From: Chryseobacterium lathyri
GTDB lineage: Bacteria; Bacteroidota; Bacteroidia; Flavobacteriales; Weeksellaceae
Assembly (NCBI RefSeq): GCF_003290185.1
Contig: NZ_QNFY01000004.1
Coordinates: 1 to 64,000 of the forward strand
Reading direction: 5' to 3'
Length of the DNA: 64,000 nt
Shown here: positions 51,832-62,620 of the stretch, piece after piece
How positions within the stretch are numbered: the first letter of the stretch is position 1
Layout of the letters: the number at the start of each line of letters is the position of its first letter
The notes under the pieces: generated by a model
Database searches by the model: none
What the model was told of the DNA's origin: nothing
Seen by the model: only the letters and a program-made list of their open reading frames with translations
Translations under genes and position numbers: made by a program

Positions 51832-51998
51832 TATTTTGAATGAATGTAGATTAAAATCAGTTTTGCCACCAACGTCGAAATTCCTAATATAATAAAGATA
51901 TTAGAAAGCTTTTTAGAATTTCTAAAGCCCGGTGACGTCGTTTTCTTCAGGAAGATTCCGAAGATGATAAATACTATAGGTAGGATAATCTGCAGCAT
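51831..51998 (-). CDS. 55-aa two-helix membrane peptide
   Basis: MLQIILPIVFIIFGIFLKK ... SNIFIILGISTLVAKLILIY, two hydrophobic helices separated by a basic turn, ending HSK. It starts in TAATG (one-base overlap with the HMG-CoA reductase stop) and stops in TAATG (overlap with the DUF3298 start). Such tight overlaps on both sides favour a real, translated gene. No family is recognised. Confidence 0.7.
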   Translation of the reverse strand: MLQIILPIVFIIFGIFLKKTTSPGFRNSKKLSNIFIILGISTLVAKLILIYIHSK

Positions 51999-53326
51999 TA
52001 TTGAGCTCTTAATCTGTTCAATTCATGAATAACCTCATGATGGCTTACCGTTTTGTCTTTAAAATAGTTCACAAAATGCTGTTTTTCCTCTTCTGTAGCA
52101 CCCATTTGGTTTAGAATATTCAACAGGTGCATCTTCATATGCCCTTTCTGGATACCGGTTGTCACTAAAGAACGGAGAGCGCCAAAATTCTGAGCAAGTC
52201 CGGAAACAGCCAGAATACTCATTAATTCCTGCGCAGATGGTTTCCCAAGCAATGCCAAGGAGAATTTTACTAATGGGTGAAGATTGGTCAAACCTCCCAC
52301 TACTCCTACAGAAATCGGAAGATCGATCCAGAATCTGAAAATTCCGTTGTCCGTTGTACAGTGCGTAAGAGATCTGTATTGTCCGTCTCTCGCGGCGTAG
52401 GCATGAGCACAGGCTTCTGTTGCTCTGAAGTCATTTCCTGTAGCGATTACTACTGCATCCACTCCATTCATCACGCCCTTATTGTGTGTGGTTGCGCGGA
52501 AAGGCTCTATTTCAGCAATGGTAACAGCCTGTTTGAATTTTCTTGCAAATTCTTCATTCGAAATTCCACTGTCATCCTTTAAATCATCAATCTTACATGA
52601 AACCTCAGCTCTTACGAGACAGTCCGGTGTAAAGTTGGAAAGAATATTCATCACAATCTGAAGCGAGTTTTTCTCTTCCTGTGTGAAATCTTCACTCGTT
52701 GCAATCTCCTGCTTCATTGTTTTTCCGAACTGCTCAAGACACGAATTGATAAAATTCGCACCCATGGAATCTACTGTGTCAAAGCTTGCTTTAAGCTGGT
52801 AATAATCCGGCATTTCGGAGGTTTTATCAATTAATTTGATATCCAGAATTCCACCACCTCGTTTTCTCATGTTGGCGGTAATATCTTCTGTAGCTTCAAA
52901 CAGTTTTTTCTTTAATTTGAAATTAAAGAAATGCAGAAGTTTATGAGATTCTACATTAAAGATAAAGTGGGTATGCCCTAATTTTTCATTGTTAATAATG
53001 GTTGTTTTAAAACCACCTTTATCAATCCAGAATTTTGCAGCTTTTGAAGCAGCCGCCACTACTGAACTTTCTTCAACGGCCATTGGAAGGGCGAATAATT
53101 TCCCGTCAATTAAGAAATTGGGGGCAATTCCGTACGGCATATAGAAATTGGAGATCGTATTTTCAGAAAACTCTTCATGAAGTTTCTGAAGATCAGCATT
53201 TTCGTTCCAGTATTGTTTTAATATATTTTGATATTCTTCGTTTCCTTCAAGGTATTCGCTGACAAGCCAATCGATTTTCCCCTGCTTTGTAAGTTTAGAG
53301 AAACCTTCTACCGGTTTATGATTCAT
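51998..53326 (-). CDS. Hydroxymethylglutaryl-CoA reductase, class II
   Basis: 442 aa. The mvaA-type (degradative or mevalonate) reductase: AVEESSVVAAASKAAKFW, GAVNGVDAVVIATGNDFRA, GGLTNLHPLVKFSLALLGKP, and GLAQNFGALRSLVTTGIQKG near the nucleotide and catalytic regions. NAD(P) preference is not predictable here. It is the first gene of a five-gene minus-strand operon with a 55-aa membrane peptide, DUF3298, DUF423 and a CLC channel. Mevalonate-pathway kinases are not adjacent. Confidence 0.92.
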   Translation of the reverse strand: MNHKPVEGFSKLTKQGKIDWLVSEYLEGNEEYQNILKQYWNENADLQKLHEEFSENTISNFYMPYGIAPNFLIDGKLFALPMAVEESSVVAAASKAAKFWIDKGGFKTTIINNEKLGHTHFIFNVESHKLLHFFNFKLKKKLFEATEDITANMRKRGGGILDIKLIDKTSEMPDYYQLKASFDTVDSMGANFINSCLEQFGKTMKQEIATSEDFTQEEKNSLQIVMNILSNFTPDCLVRAEVSCKIDDLKDDSGISNEEFARKFKQAVTIAEIEPFRATTHNKGVMNGVDAVVIATGNDFRATEACAHAYAARDGQYRSLTHCTTDNGIFRFWIDLPISVGVVGGLTNLHPLVKFSLALLGKPSAQELMSILAVSGLAQNFGALRSLVTTGIQKGHMKMHLLNILNQMGATEEEKQHFVNYFKDKTVSHHEVIHELNRLRAQ

Positions 53327-53468
53327 AGCATAAATTTAATAAGTGTAAAGATAGTAATTTTGAAAGTCTCCATTGTTGATAACTTCCAGAGAAAAAGATT
53401 GACATTTATCAATTTTGGAACTACTTTTGAACAAAGTTTAGATACAAATTATAACATCCTTCCGAAAA

Positions 53469-54728
53469 ATGAATTTTGAACGCCTGAAAGAAAAACTCGA
53501 AATCCTTGCGGATGCAGCAAAATATGACGTTTCCTGCTCATCCAGCGGAGGAACGCGAAAGAATAAAAAAGGCGCCTTGGGAGACAGTTCCGTAAGCGGG
53601 ATCTGCCATACCTATACAGAAGACGGACGGTGTGTTTCCCTGCTCAAAATCCTGTTGACCAATCATTGCATTTACGATTGTGCCTACTGCGTATCCAGAA
53701 GTTCCAATGATATTAAAAGAGCCGCTTTCACCGTGGAAGAGGTAACAGACCTGACCATTAATTTTTACCGCAGAAATTATATTGAAGGACTGTTTTTAAG
53801 CTCTGGAATCTTTAAAAATGCAGATACGACGATGGAACGTCTGGTAAGGGTGGCAAAAAAATTACGTTTAGAAGAAAATTTTAACGGCTATATTCATTTG
53901 AAATCTATTCCGGGAGCAAGTGATGAGCTGATGCAGGAAGCCGCTCTTTATGCAGACAGGTTATCCATTAACCTTGAAATTCCTACAGAAAGCGGGTTGA
54001 AATTGTTAGCACCTGAAAAAAACCGACAGGATATGCTTAATCCTATGAAATATATTCAGAATGGAATTGCGCAATATAAGGATGAAAAGAAAATTTTCAG
54101 AAAGGTTCCTAAGTTTGCTCCGGCAGGACAGTCTACACAAATGATCGTGGGGGCAACCAATGAAAATGATTTGCAGATTATAAAGGTTGCTGATCATTTT
54201 TATAAAAATTTCAATCTGAAAAGGGTTTATTATTCCGGTTATGTTCCTGTTCTGGAAGATAAAAGACTGCCTTCTCTGACTACAGAAGTTCCGATGCTTC
54301 GTGAAAACCGCTTGTATCAGTCGGATTGGCTGATGCGCTTTTACGGTTTTAAGGCTGAGGAAATTTTAGACCCGCATATGCCGTTTTTAGACCTTGAAGT
54401 TGATCCTAAATTGAGCTGGGCCTTGAGACATCTGCATCAATTTCCTGTTAATTTACAGACTGCAGATTATCAGATGATTTTAAGAATTCCTGGAATTGGC
54501 GTGAAAACTGCGCAGAAAATTGTGAGTGCAAGGCGTTTTCAGGTTTTAAATATGGACCATCTGAAAAGACTGGGAGCTGCGGTCAACAGAGCAAAGTATT
54601 TCATTGACTTTAACGCCGGAAATGCTTATCTAAAATATTTAACGGATAAAAATTTCAGAAAGCTGCTTGTGGGTGGAAGCTCTTCTAAGTTTCACAATCA
54701 GTTTTCACAGCAGCTGAGTCTGTTTTGA
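53469..54728 (+). CDS. Putative DNA repair/modification radical SAM protein (TIGR03916-type)
   Basis: 419 aa. Radical SAM cysteines are in LTNHCIYDCAYCVSRS (C-x3-C-x2-C). The C-terminal ~100 residues read RIPGIGVKTAQKIVSARRFQVL, a helix-hairpin-helix DNA-binding motif. This type is thought to act with the protein encoded next, in a spore-photoproduct-lyase-like repair system. The partner gene follows 108 bp downstream on the same strand. Confidence 0.9.
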   Translation: MNFERLKEKLEILADAAKYDVSCSSSGGTRKNKKGALGDSSVSGICHTYTEDGRCVSLLKILLTNHCIYDCAYCVSRSSNDIKRAAFTVEEVTDLTINFYRRNYIEGLFLSSGIFKNADTTMERLVRVAKKLRLEENFNGYIHLKSIPGASDELMQEAALYADRLSINLEIPTESGLKLLAPEKNRQDMLNPMKYIQNGIAQYKDEKKIFRKVPKFAPAGQSTQMIVGATNENDLQIIKVADHFYKNFNLKRVYYSGYVPVLEDKRLPSLTTEVPMLRENRLYQSDWLMRFYGFKAEEILDPHMPFLDLEVDPKLSWALRHLHQFPVNLQTADYQMILRIPGIGVKTAQKIVSARRFQVLNMDHLKRLGAAVNRAKYFIDFNAGNAYLKYLTDKNFRKLLVGGSSSKFHNQFSQQLSLF

Positions 54729-54836
54729 TTTTAAACACCAATTACAAGAATTGTTTCACGAACTTCACTAATCATTCTAAGACTAACATATCAACTCACT
54801 CTAAAACTCCAAAACCTTATAACTCTCTAAATTAAC

Positions 54837-55595
54837 ATGACCACTCTACTCTATGACGGCAGTTTCGACGGACTTTTTACAGCAGTATTTGAAGTTTTCG
54901 AATACCGGTATAAAGAGGTGGAAATAGTGAGCAAGGAGAGATTTCATCAGGAAAATATCTTTGCTGAAATTCATGAAGTCATTACTCAGAATGATAAGGC
55001 TGAACGGGTTTTAAGCAAACTGGAACAACATATTGGACAGTCAGGAATACATGAGTTATTAAAAGTTTATTTATCAGAAGATCCTGAATCGGAACGTCTT
55101 ATTTTATCAGCCGTAAAACAGTCTGTAAAACATCCTGATGAAAATATTCTGCAAAATTATGCTGACAGCGATATTTTAAAAATTTCAAAAATTTGTAAAT
55201 CGGTAAGCCGGGAAAGGCACAGAATGACTGCTTTTGTGAGATTTGAGAAAATGCAGGATGGCGTTTTCTTTGCGAAGATAGATCCTGATTTTGATGTTCT
55301 TCCGCTTATCCGTAAACATTTTAAAGACCGGTATCAGGATCAGAAATGGATGATCTATGATTTGAGAAGGAATTATGGAATTTTATACAATCTGGAAAGC
55401 TGCGATTTCTTTTATCCGGAAGAAAAGCTGGATTTACATGAGTACCAGCAGAAGTTTCATGATGATGAAAACAACTATCAAAAGCTATGGCAGCGGTATT
55501 TTACAAAGACCAATATTGTGGAAAGAAAGAATTTGAAACTGCACGTTCAGCATGTTCCAAAAAGATATTGGAAGTATCTGACGGAAAAGTGGTGA
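54837..55595 (+). CDS. TIGR03915-type DNA repair partner
   Basis: 252 aa. It reads MTTLLYDGSFDGLFTAVFEVFEYR and ALKQSVKHPDENILQNY-type helices, ending FTKTNIVERKNLKLHVQHVPKRYWKYLTEKW. The family (DUF4130/TIGR03915) occurs with the radical-SAM protein in the previous gene. The catalytic role is not known. No signal peptide or membrane segment. Confidence 0.88.
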   Translation: MTTLLYDGSFDGLFTAVFEVFEYRYKEVEIVSKERFHQENIFAEIHEVITQNDKAERVLSKLEQHIGQSGIHELLKVYLSEDPESERLILSAVKQSVKHPDENILQNYADSDILKISKICKSVSRERHRMTAFVRFEKMQDGVFFAKIDPDFDVLPLIRKHFKDRYQDQKWMIYDLRRNYGILYNLESCDFFYPEEKLDLHEYQQKFHDDENNYQKLWQRYFTKTNIVERKNLKLHVQHVPKRYWKYLTEKW

Positions 55596-55912
55596 TGTGG
55601 ATTTACTGTGATAACATTCTCATAGACTGAGCTAGTGGTGATCAAAATATAACATTTATACTATTATGTAAAAAGTTATTTAGCGAAGTATTTACTTGGA
55701 TGCTATTTGTTCATATGCTTTCCAATTTTTTTCGATAAAATATTTCACGTTGCCACAGTTTTAATGTAAATTCTTCAGAAACAAAAACAGCGAGGGATTT
55801 TTAAGCTTACAAATTTTAGACGATTTTAATTATTTATATTCAAAACTCTTCTCAACTTACTGCCATTATCTGAACTTGTTTTTGTAAATTTGTGTTCGAA
55901 ATTTTTTACTAG
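55596..55912. other. 317-bp gap before pfkA
   Basis: AT-rich, no hairpin with a T run except minor ones and no gene seen. It contains the -7 box TAAATTTG at 55885-55892 ahead of pfkA. Confidence 0.5.
55885..55892 (+). promoter_or_regulatory. -7 box of pfkA
   Basis: TAAATTTG, 20 bp ahead of the ATG. No good TTG -33 box is visible at 17-21 bp. Confidence 0.45.
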
Positions 55913-56899
55913 ATGAAAGAGAGTGCTGTAAAAAAAATTGCAGTTCTTACTTCAGGAGGTGACTCTCCGGGTATGAATGCAGCATTAAGAGCAGTCGTTA
56001 GAACTGCAAACTATTATAATATCGAATGCTACGGAGTAAGGGAAGGCTATAACGGACTCATCCATGATGATTTCCTGAAAATGGGCCCCCGTTCCGTAAA
56101 AAATATAATCAACCAGGGCGGAACGATTCTCAAATCCGCCAGATCTGTAGAATTCAGAACTCCTGAAGGACGTCAGAAAGCTTACAACAACTGTGTGAAA
56201 CATGGTGTGGATGCATTGGTGTGCATTGGAGGTGACGGAACTTTTACCGGAGCAAAGATCTTCAACGAAGAATTCGGGATCAGGGTAATTGGTGTACCGG
56301 GGACTATTGACAATGATATTTTCGGAACGGATAACACCATCGGCTACGATACGGCTTTAAACACTGCTATGGAAGCTATCGATAAGATCCGTGATACGGC
56401 AACATCCCACAACCGAGTTTTCTTTGTAGAGGTAATGGGCCGTGATGCAGGTTTCATCGCTTTAAACAGTGGGCTGGCTACCGGTGCTCTGGATATTCTT
56501 ATTCCTGAGAAGAAAGATAGCATGGAAGATCTTTTTGCCAATTTCAGAAAAGCTGAAAAAACAGGAAAAGCATCAAGCATCGTTGTAGTAGCGGAAGGTG
56601 AAAAGCTTGGGAATATCTACGAGCTTTCTAAACAGACCAAAGAGGAATTCCCTGATTACGATATCCGTGTAACCATCTTAGGACATATCCAAAGAGGTGG
56701 TTCTCCAAGCTGTGCAGACAGGGTTCTGGCAAGCAGGCTGGGTTATGGTGCCGTAGTGGGACTTATGGAAGGAAAAACAAATGTAATGGCCGGAATGCGT
56801 TCCAACGATATGGTGTACACACCGATCGAAGAAGCCATTAAAAAACATAATGAAATCAATAAAGATCTTTTACTGATTTCTGAAATTTTAGCAATCTAA
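55913..56899 (+). CDS. pfkA: 6-phosphofructokinase
   Basis: 328 aa, ATP-dependent, group A. GGDSPGMNA (residues 15-23), CIGGDGTFTGA, and PGTIDNDIFGTDNTIGYDTA give ATP and fructose-6-phosphate binding and the catalytic Asp. Followed after 30 bp by gap, a glycolytic pair that is probably cotranscribed. Confidence 0.97.
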   Translation: MKESAVKKIAVLTSGGDSPGMNAALRAVVRTANYYNIECYGVREGYNGLIHDDFLKMGPRSVKNIINQGGTILKSARSVEFRTPEGRQKAYNNCVKHGVDALVCIGGDGTFTGAKIFNEEFGIRVIGVPGTIDNDIFGTDNTIGYDTALNTAMEAIDKIRDTATSHNRVFFVEVMGRDAGFIALNSGLATGALDILIPEKKDSMEDLFANFRKAEKTGKASSIVVVAEGEKLGNIYELSKQTKEEFPDYDIRVTILGHIQRGGSPSCADRVLASRLGYGAVVGLMEGKTNVMAGMRSNDMVYTPIEEAIKKHNEINKDLLLISEILAI

Positions 56900-57937
<1,038 letters not shown>

Positions 57938-57964
57938 ATAATGAGCAATTAGCAATAAATAATG

Positions 57965-57990
57965 AAAACCTTCCCGATGGGAAGGTTTTT
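57965..57990. terminator. Bidirectional terminator after gap
   Basis: AAAACCTTCCC, loop GAT, GGGAAGGTTTT with further T on the right and A on the left. It can serve gap (plus) and the minus-strand gene at 58016. Confidence 0.85.
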
Positions 57991-58015
57991 TTGTTTTTAT
58001 GACTTTATCAAATTA

Positions 58016-58858
58016 TTACTTGGCTACAAATGGATTTTTATCAAACCTAAAAGATATTCCTACAAAAGGATTCACTCTGTACTGCATTTTATTCAGATTA
58101 TCCGATGTCACTGAGGTGTCGATTGCCTGTCCCACTGTATAATCTGTATTAGGACGGTTTTGCTTGTGCACGGCAATACCTGCTGTTAGAATAATATTTT
58201 GTCCAATTCCCAGCGCACCACCGGCAAAAACAGACAACTCTTCAAAATCAAAGCCTAAACCACCTGTAAATCCGGGAGAAAAATTTCGCTGGTTATTCAT
58301 AAAGGTAAACATAATGCTAGGCGTAAGATCCATCATTTTCCCATCCTTGTTTTCTGCTACTACATTATTTACAGAAGTAAACCTTGAGCGGCTTGTGAGA
58401 AAAACAGCATTTGCTCCGAAGGAAGTCGTCCATTTCCAGTCAGATTCACTTTTTATAATATACTTCCTTATTTTCTCTTCCCCTGTTACCCCAACAAAGA
58501 GAATATACTGAGTGTTGCTTCTAAAAATCAATTCTGCAATTACGTCACTTTCACCATGCAAGCTTTTAGTACTGTCTTTTTGCTTTGTCTCCATTTTCAA
58601 TGGTTCATACTCAATAGCTTTCTTTCTAATGACCAGACTTTTCAGCTGCGAGGATGGTATATATAATTTATAATTTCCTTTTTCAACAAGCATTTCCACG
58701 CTGTCGATTTCAACAGACAGATCAATAGTAATCGTTCTATTGATTTCCTTTTTACTGTTCTCTCCAATTTCCTTTCTTACTTCGACTTTTATTTGTGCAA
58801 AAAAAATTGAGGGCATAAAAATTACAAAAGCAAGAATTTTTAATAAATAAGTTTTCAT
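58016..58858 (-). CDS. Putative outer-membrane protein, unknown function
   Basis: 280 aa; signal peptide ends SIFFAQ. The first ~140 residues look like a periplasmic domain and the remainder like a barrel (FGANAVFLTSRSRFTSV; FSPGFTGGLGFDFEELSVFAGG; QYRVNPFVGISFRF). I do not recognise a family. The start METH-free frame from 58900 is less likely; I used MKTYLLKIL. A hairpin at 58969 lies upstream. Confidence 0.65.
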   Translation of the reverse strand: MKTYLLKILAFVIFMPSIFFAQIKVEVRKEIGENSKKEINRTITIDLSVEIDSVEMLVEKGNYKLYIPSSQLKSLVIRKKAIEYEPLKMETKQKDSTKSLHGESDVIAELIFRSNTQYILFVGVTGEEKIRKYIIKSESDWKWTTSFGANAVFLTSRSRFTSVNNVVAENKDGKMMDLTPSIMFTFMNNQRNFSPGFTGGLGFDFEELSVFAGGALGIGQNIILTAGIAVHKQNRPNTDYTVGQAIDTSVTSDNLNKMQYRVNPFVGISFRFDKNPFVAK

Positions 58859-59287
58859 GGCTATTAGTTTTCTACAAAGTTTAAAATTCCATGAATACAA
58901 GTAAATTACCCGTTCGGGTGATTTTGAGTATCAAAAAGAGCAATGTTTGATGGAATATATTACAAAAGAAAAAGCCTCTCCAGCAACGAGAGGCTATTAG
59001 TTTATCATTTTCAAACAACTAAAAAAGAAAAGAGTAAACTGTTTTTATAACATTCATTAATTAACTTCGAATAAACAGTGTATAGAATTTAATGCTCCGA
59101 GACTTACTATTTTCCTAATTAAAATAAATTATGGAAAAAAATAAATCATAAAACAAAACGGAACAAAAAAATTGAGCCGCCATGGTTATTAGCTAGTACA
59201 AAGTTTAGCATTTTATCAGTGTAAAAAAATCCCCCTTTTGTGGTATTTTGTAAGTATTTTAGTTATTTTAGCTAAAACTAATTATTC
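58859..59287. other. 429-bp divergent intergenic region
   Basis: Between two divergent genes (58858 minus, 59288 plus). It contains a minus-oriented terminator-like hairpin (58969-58994) that has no gene upstream on that strand. The last 120 bp are AT-rich with no clear binding site. Confidence 0.5.
58969..58994 (-). terminator. Orphan minus-strand terminator-like hairpin
   Basis: GCCTCTC (58974-58980), seven-base loop, GAGAGGC (58988-58994), with TTTTT after it on the minus strand. It resembles the hairpins at 11349 and 11649 in arrangement, with a nearby AAAC-type tail. Its position upstream of the start at 58858 means it does not terminate that gene. Confidence 0.6.
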
Positions 59288-60061
59288 ATGGAAAGCTCAG
59301 AAAAAAAACATCCTCTCATAGAAGTCTGGAATACATACCCCGGCGTCAGAAGAGACAGGAAGATCCTGGATAAACCACCTATAGAGCGCATCATTAGTGA
59401 AATGTTTGCTATAGGAGAATTTTATTATTATGCACTGAATCTTACAAACAGTACACTTTCTCACCATCATGAGAACATTCTGAAGCTTCATGGTCTTTCA
59501 TCATACCCGGAAAATTTGAAAGATGTTATTGACCTTACCCATCCTGATGATATAGAATTTGTAATGAAAGCCGAACAGGTCCTTATTAACAAAATGACAG
59601 AGATCGGTCTGGAGCATCAACTCTACATTAAGGGCAGCTATTGTTTCAGAATGAAAACAGCAGAAGGGAATTATGAGTTGTTCCATCATCAGTCCATTAT
59701 CACCCTGGAGGATGAAACCGGAATTCCTGTGCAGGCTATAAACATTCACACCAACATTCATCATATTACAAAAGAAAATCCTTATACCGTTTTGGTTTCG
59801 GGTATAGGTCCCAGAAATGATTTTCACCAGGTGAAGCTGGATTCCTTTTCGAAACCGGAGAATTTTTCTGAGCATTTAACGAAAAGAGAAATGGAGATTC
59901 TTGCCTTTATCACCAAAGGATATTCCGGACCCGAAATAGCCCAGGCACTAATCTTGTCTGAACATACAGTCCGTACACACAGAAAAAATATTTTACGGAA
60001 AACAGGTTCCAGAAACAGCAAAGAACTTGTAAAAAAAGCCTTTGAAAGAGGACTTATTTAA
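59288..60061 (+). CDS. LuxR-type regulator with PAS-like sensor
   Basis: 257 aa. Residues ~30-170 form a PAS-like sensor segment (FYYYALNLTNSTLSHHHENI; LYIKGSYCFRMKTAEGNYEL). The C-terminal ~60 residues are a LuxR HTH: LTKREMEILAFITKGYSGPE and LSEHTVRTHRKNILRKTGS. It responds to an unknown small molecule. Next gene on the same strand is 79 bp away and may be its target. Confidence 0.9.
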   Translation: MESSEKKHPLIEVWNTYPGVRRDRKILDKPPIERIISEMFAIGEFYYYALNLTNSTLSHHHENILKLHGLSSYPENLKDVIDLTHPDDIEFVMKAEQVLINKMTEIGLEHQLYIKGSYCFRMKTAEGNYELFHHQSIITLEDETGIPVQAINIHTNIHHITKENPYTVLVSGIGPRNDFHQVKLDSFSKPENFSEHLTKREMEILAFITKGYSGPEIAQALILSEHTVRTHRKNILRKTGSRNSKELVKKAFERGLI

Positions 60062-60140
60062 TATCTTCAACTCTTAATAAGGACTGACAAATCTCACCAG
60101 GAAATTTCGGTGTAAAACTTGTATTTTTATAGTAATAGTA

Positions 60141-61337
60141 ATGGAAAATATGATTATACAGCCGCGTTTTAAAGATTCGCCTCACTTCAAGCATTTCTGG
60201 GAAAAGGGAAACGGAAAACAACTCATCGACTTTTCAGGAGCTGAAGTGAGTTTTAGGAACTTTGAAAGGTTTTCACGCTATTTTTATCATGTGGATGAGG
60301 TGGGAGATGAAGTGGTAAAAGATGTTTATTTTACCAAAAAATTTCATGAAGCCTCAAGAGAAATTGAAGGCTATATACGAAATGGAGTCTCCGAAACGGA
60401 CGACGTTCCTGAAAGCGTAAAAAAACTTTTCAGCCAAACCCAGAAGATTCCCGACTGGCTTGATTTCAACCTGCTGAAAAGCGGCGCAGAACTCTGTATG
60501 AGAGGCAACATTGACTCGCTCATCTCATTAAGAGATTACTGCCTGATTGGCGGTTATGATTATGCCTATCTTAATAAGCCTCTCACAGCCACAGAGGCGT
60601 TGAAAAAAGGTGCTGTAAAACGTCTTTCAGAAACACTGGACTTTTGGGTCAACGCAACGCGGTATGATGCACTTGAAATTCATGCGAAGGGTTATGAATT
60701 TGCTATTAAGACCCGCCTGATCCATTCTTACGCAAGACTTTCGATAAAGAAACATTATAAGCAATGGGATACTGAAAATTGGGGCAAACCGATCAACTCA
60801 TGGGATATGATGGCTACTTATATAGGGTTTAGTCTTGTTTTTCTTCATAGCCTTCAAAAACTTGGAAATACTTTTTCGGAAGAAGAGGAAAAAGGAATTT
60901 TTCATTTGTGGAAATATGTCGGATACTTACTTGGAATTCCTGAGCAGCTTCTTCCCGACAGTAAAAAACAGGCAACAGAATATTTTTATCTGTGGACTTC
61001 TGTACAGCCGCCATCAGATAAAGATTCTATTTTGCTGGCTCATTCTTTACTGAATGAATCTCTGGAAAATCCAATCTTAAAATTCAAATTTCAAAGGAAA
61101 AATCTGAGATACCTGCATATTTGCTGCACATGGTTTCTACTGGATGACGAGGTATGTAAAAGACTGCAGATCCCTGAGGTTTCCAACCGGAAAATGTTTC
61201 CTAAAACCAAAATGATCATCAACAAAATTTATGATAACCTGATAAGCCGGGACATAAGAATAAAAAAGGGAAATAAAGATCAGATGAAAGTGCTGGAAGA
61301 CTATCTTAGAGTTACTAAAAATTCAAATTTTCATTAA
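60141..61337 (+). CDS. DUF2236 (MpaB-like) oxygenase-type protein
   Basis: 398 aa. The DUF2236/MpaB-like helical domain shows PDWLDFNLLKSGAEL, RDYCLIGGYDYAYLN, and SWDMMATYIGFSL with a His/Trp-rich helix (HLWKYVGYLLGIP). MpaB-type members cleave or oxygenate using haem or metal; substrate not known. It directly follows a LuxR-type regulator. Confidence 0.8.
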   Translation: MENMIIQPRFKDSPHFKHFWEKGNGKQLIDFSGAEVSFRNFERFSRYFYHVDEVGDEVVKDVYFTKKFHEASREIEGYIRNGVSETDDVPESVKKLFSQTQKIPDWLDFNLLKSGAELCMRGNIDSLISLRDYCLIGGYDYAYLNKPLTATEALKKGAVKRLSETLDFWVNATRYDALEIHAKGYEFAIKTRLIHSYARLSIKKHYKQWDTENWGKPINSWDMMATYIGFSLVFLHSLQKLGNTFSEEEEKGIFHLWKYVGYLLGIPEQLLPDSKKQATEYFYLWTSVQPPSDKDSILLAHSLLNESLENPILKFKFQRKNLRYLHICCTWFLLDDEVCKRLQIPEVSNRKMFPKTKMIINKIYDNLISRDIRIKKGNKDQMKVLEDYLRVTKNSNFH

Positions 61338-61495
61338 AAGAATACTGAACTGCAAGTACATTAAACGGAAAAAAAATATTTTTATGTTTTGAATCATAAA
61401 ACTCTGCATTCCATTCGTAATGAATAACATCAGTCTCAAAAAATTATTATTATTTAACGCTAAAAACCGTTTTTCACACTAAATAATATTAGTTT

Positions 61496-61520
61496 TTGAC
61501 ATTAAAATTCCGTAATTTTG
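61496..61520 (+). promoter_or_regulatory. recA promoter
   Basis: TTG at 61496-61498 and TAATTTTG at 61513-61520, a -33/-7 pair with a 14-bp spacer (shorter than the usual ~17-19). The ATG is at 61541. No LexA-type box was seen. Confidence 0.45.
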
Positions 61521-61540
61521 AACAATTATTTTAACAACAG

Positions 61541-62545
61541 ATGAGCAACATAGACGATAAGAAAAAAGCACTTGCATTAGTGCTTGACAAGCTAGATAAA
61601 ACATACGGAAAAGGAACTGTAATGACATTAGGTGACAGTACGATTGATACTACCATTGAAGTTATTCCTTCCGGATCTTTGGGATTAGACATCGCTCTGG
61701 GAGTAGGTGGATATCCAAGAGGAAGAATCATTGAGATCTACGGACCTGAATCTTCCGGTAAAACAACTTTAACGCTTCATGCTATTGCAGAAGCTCAAAA
61801 AGCAGGGGGAATTGCCGCATTTATTGATGCAGAGCACGCTTTTGACAGAGGTTATGCAGGGAAACTGGGAATTGATCTTGAAAATTTAATCATTTCTCAG
61901 CCTGACAACGGTGAGCAGGCTCTGGAAATCGCTGATAACCTGATCCGTTCGGGAGCGATTGACATTGTGGTTATTGACTCTGTAGCAGCCCTTACTCCAA
62001 AAGCGGAAATTGAAGGGGAAATGGGAGATTCTAAAATGGGGCTTCATGCAAGATTGATGTCTCAGGCATTGAGAAAACTGACGGCTACCATTTCAAGAAC
62101 GAAATGTACCGTAATTTTCATCAACCAATTGAGAGAAAAAATCGGTGTGATGTTTGGAAATCCTGAAACCACTACTGGGGGTAATGCATTGAAATTCTAC
62201 GCTTCCGTAAGAGTAGATATCAGAAAAGCAAGTGCGCCTATTAAAAATGGCGATGAAGCTATCGGAAGCCGTGTAAAAGTGAAGATCGTAAAAAATAAAG
62301 TAGCACCTCCTTTCAAGCAGGCTGAATTCGATATTATGTACGGTGAGGGAGTTTCCAAAACAGGAGAAATTCTTGATCAGGCTGTAGAACAGGGAATTGT
62401 AAAGAAAAGCGGTTCTTGGTTCAGCTATGAGGAGACAAAGCTTGGTCAGGGGCGTGATGCGGTGAAGGATGTTTTAAAAGACAATCCTGAGCTTGCTGAA
62501 GAATTGGAAAACAAGATCAAGGAAGAATTGAAAAACAAGAAATAA
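61541..62545 (+). CDS. recA: Recombinase A
   Basis: 334 aa. Walker A GPESSGKT (68-75), Walker B region [15 protein letters not shown]-binding loop L2 region [11 protein letters not shown] and [15 protein letters not shown]. Full length. Strand exchange and SOS co-protease. Monocistronic, with its own promoter and terminator. Confidence 0.98.
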   Translation: MSNIDDKKKALALVLDKLDKTYGKGTVMTLGDSTIDTTIEVIPSGSLGLDIALGVGGYPRGRIIEIYGPESSGKTTLTLHAIAEAQKAGGIAAFIDAEHAFDRGYAGKLGIDLENLIISQPDNGEQALEIADNLIRSGAIDIVVIDSVAALTPKAEIEGEMGDSKMGLHARLMSQALRKLTATISRTKCTVIFINQLREKIGVMFGNPETTTGGNALKFYASVRVDIRKASAPIKNGDEAIGSRVKVKIVKNKVAPPFKQAEFDIMYGEGVSKTGEILDQAVEQGIVKKSGSWFSYEETKLGQGRDAVKDVLKDNPELAEELENKIKEELKNKK

Positions 62546-62552
62546 TTAATAG

Positions 62553-62581
62553 AAAACGGTCTGAAATTCAGATCGTTTTTC
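62553..62581 (+). terminator. recA terminator
   Basis: AACGGTCTGAA against TTCAGATCGTT with one mismatch, then TTTTC. It lies 8 bp after the stop codon. Confidence 0.7.
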
Positions 62582-62620
62582 TTTTTAACTTTATACGCCT
62601 GCCAAAACACATTGAAATAA

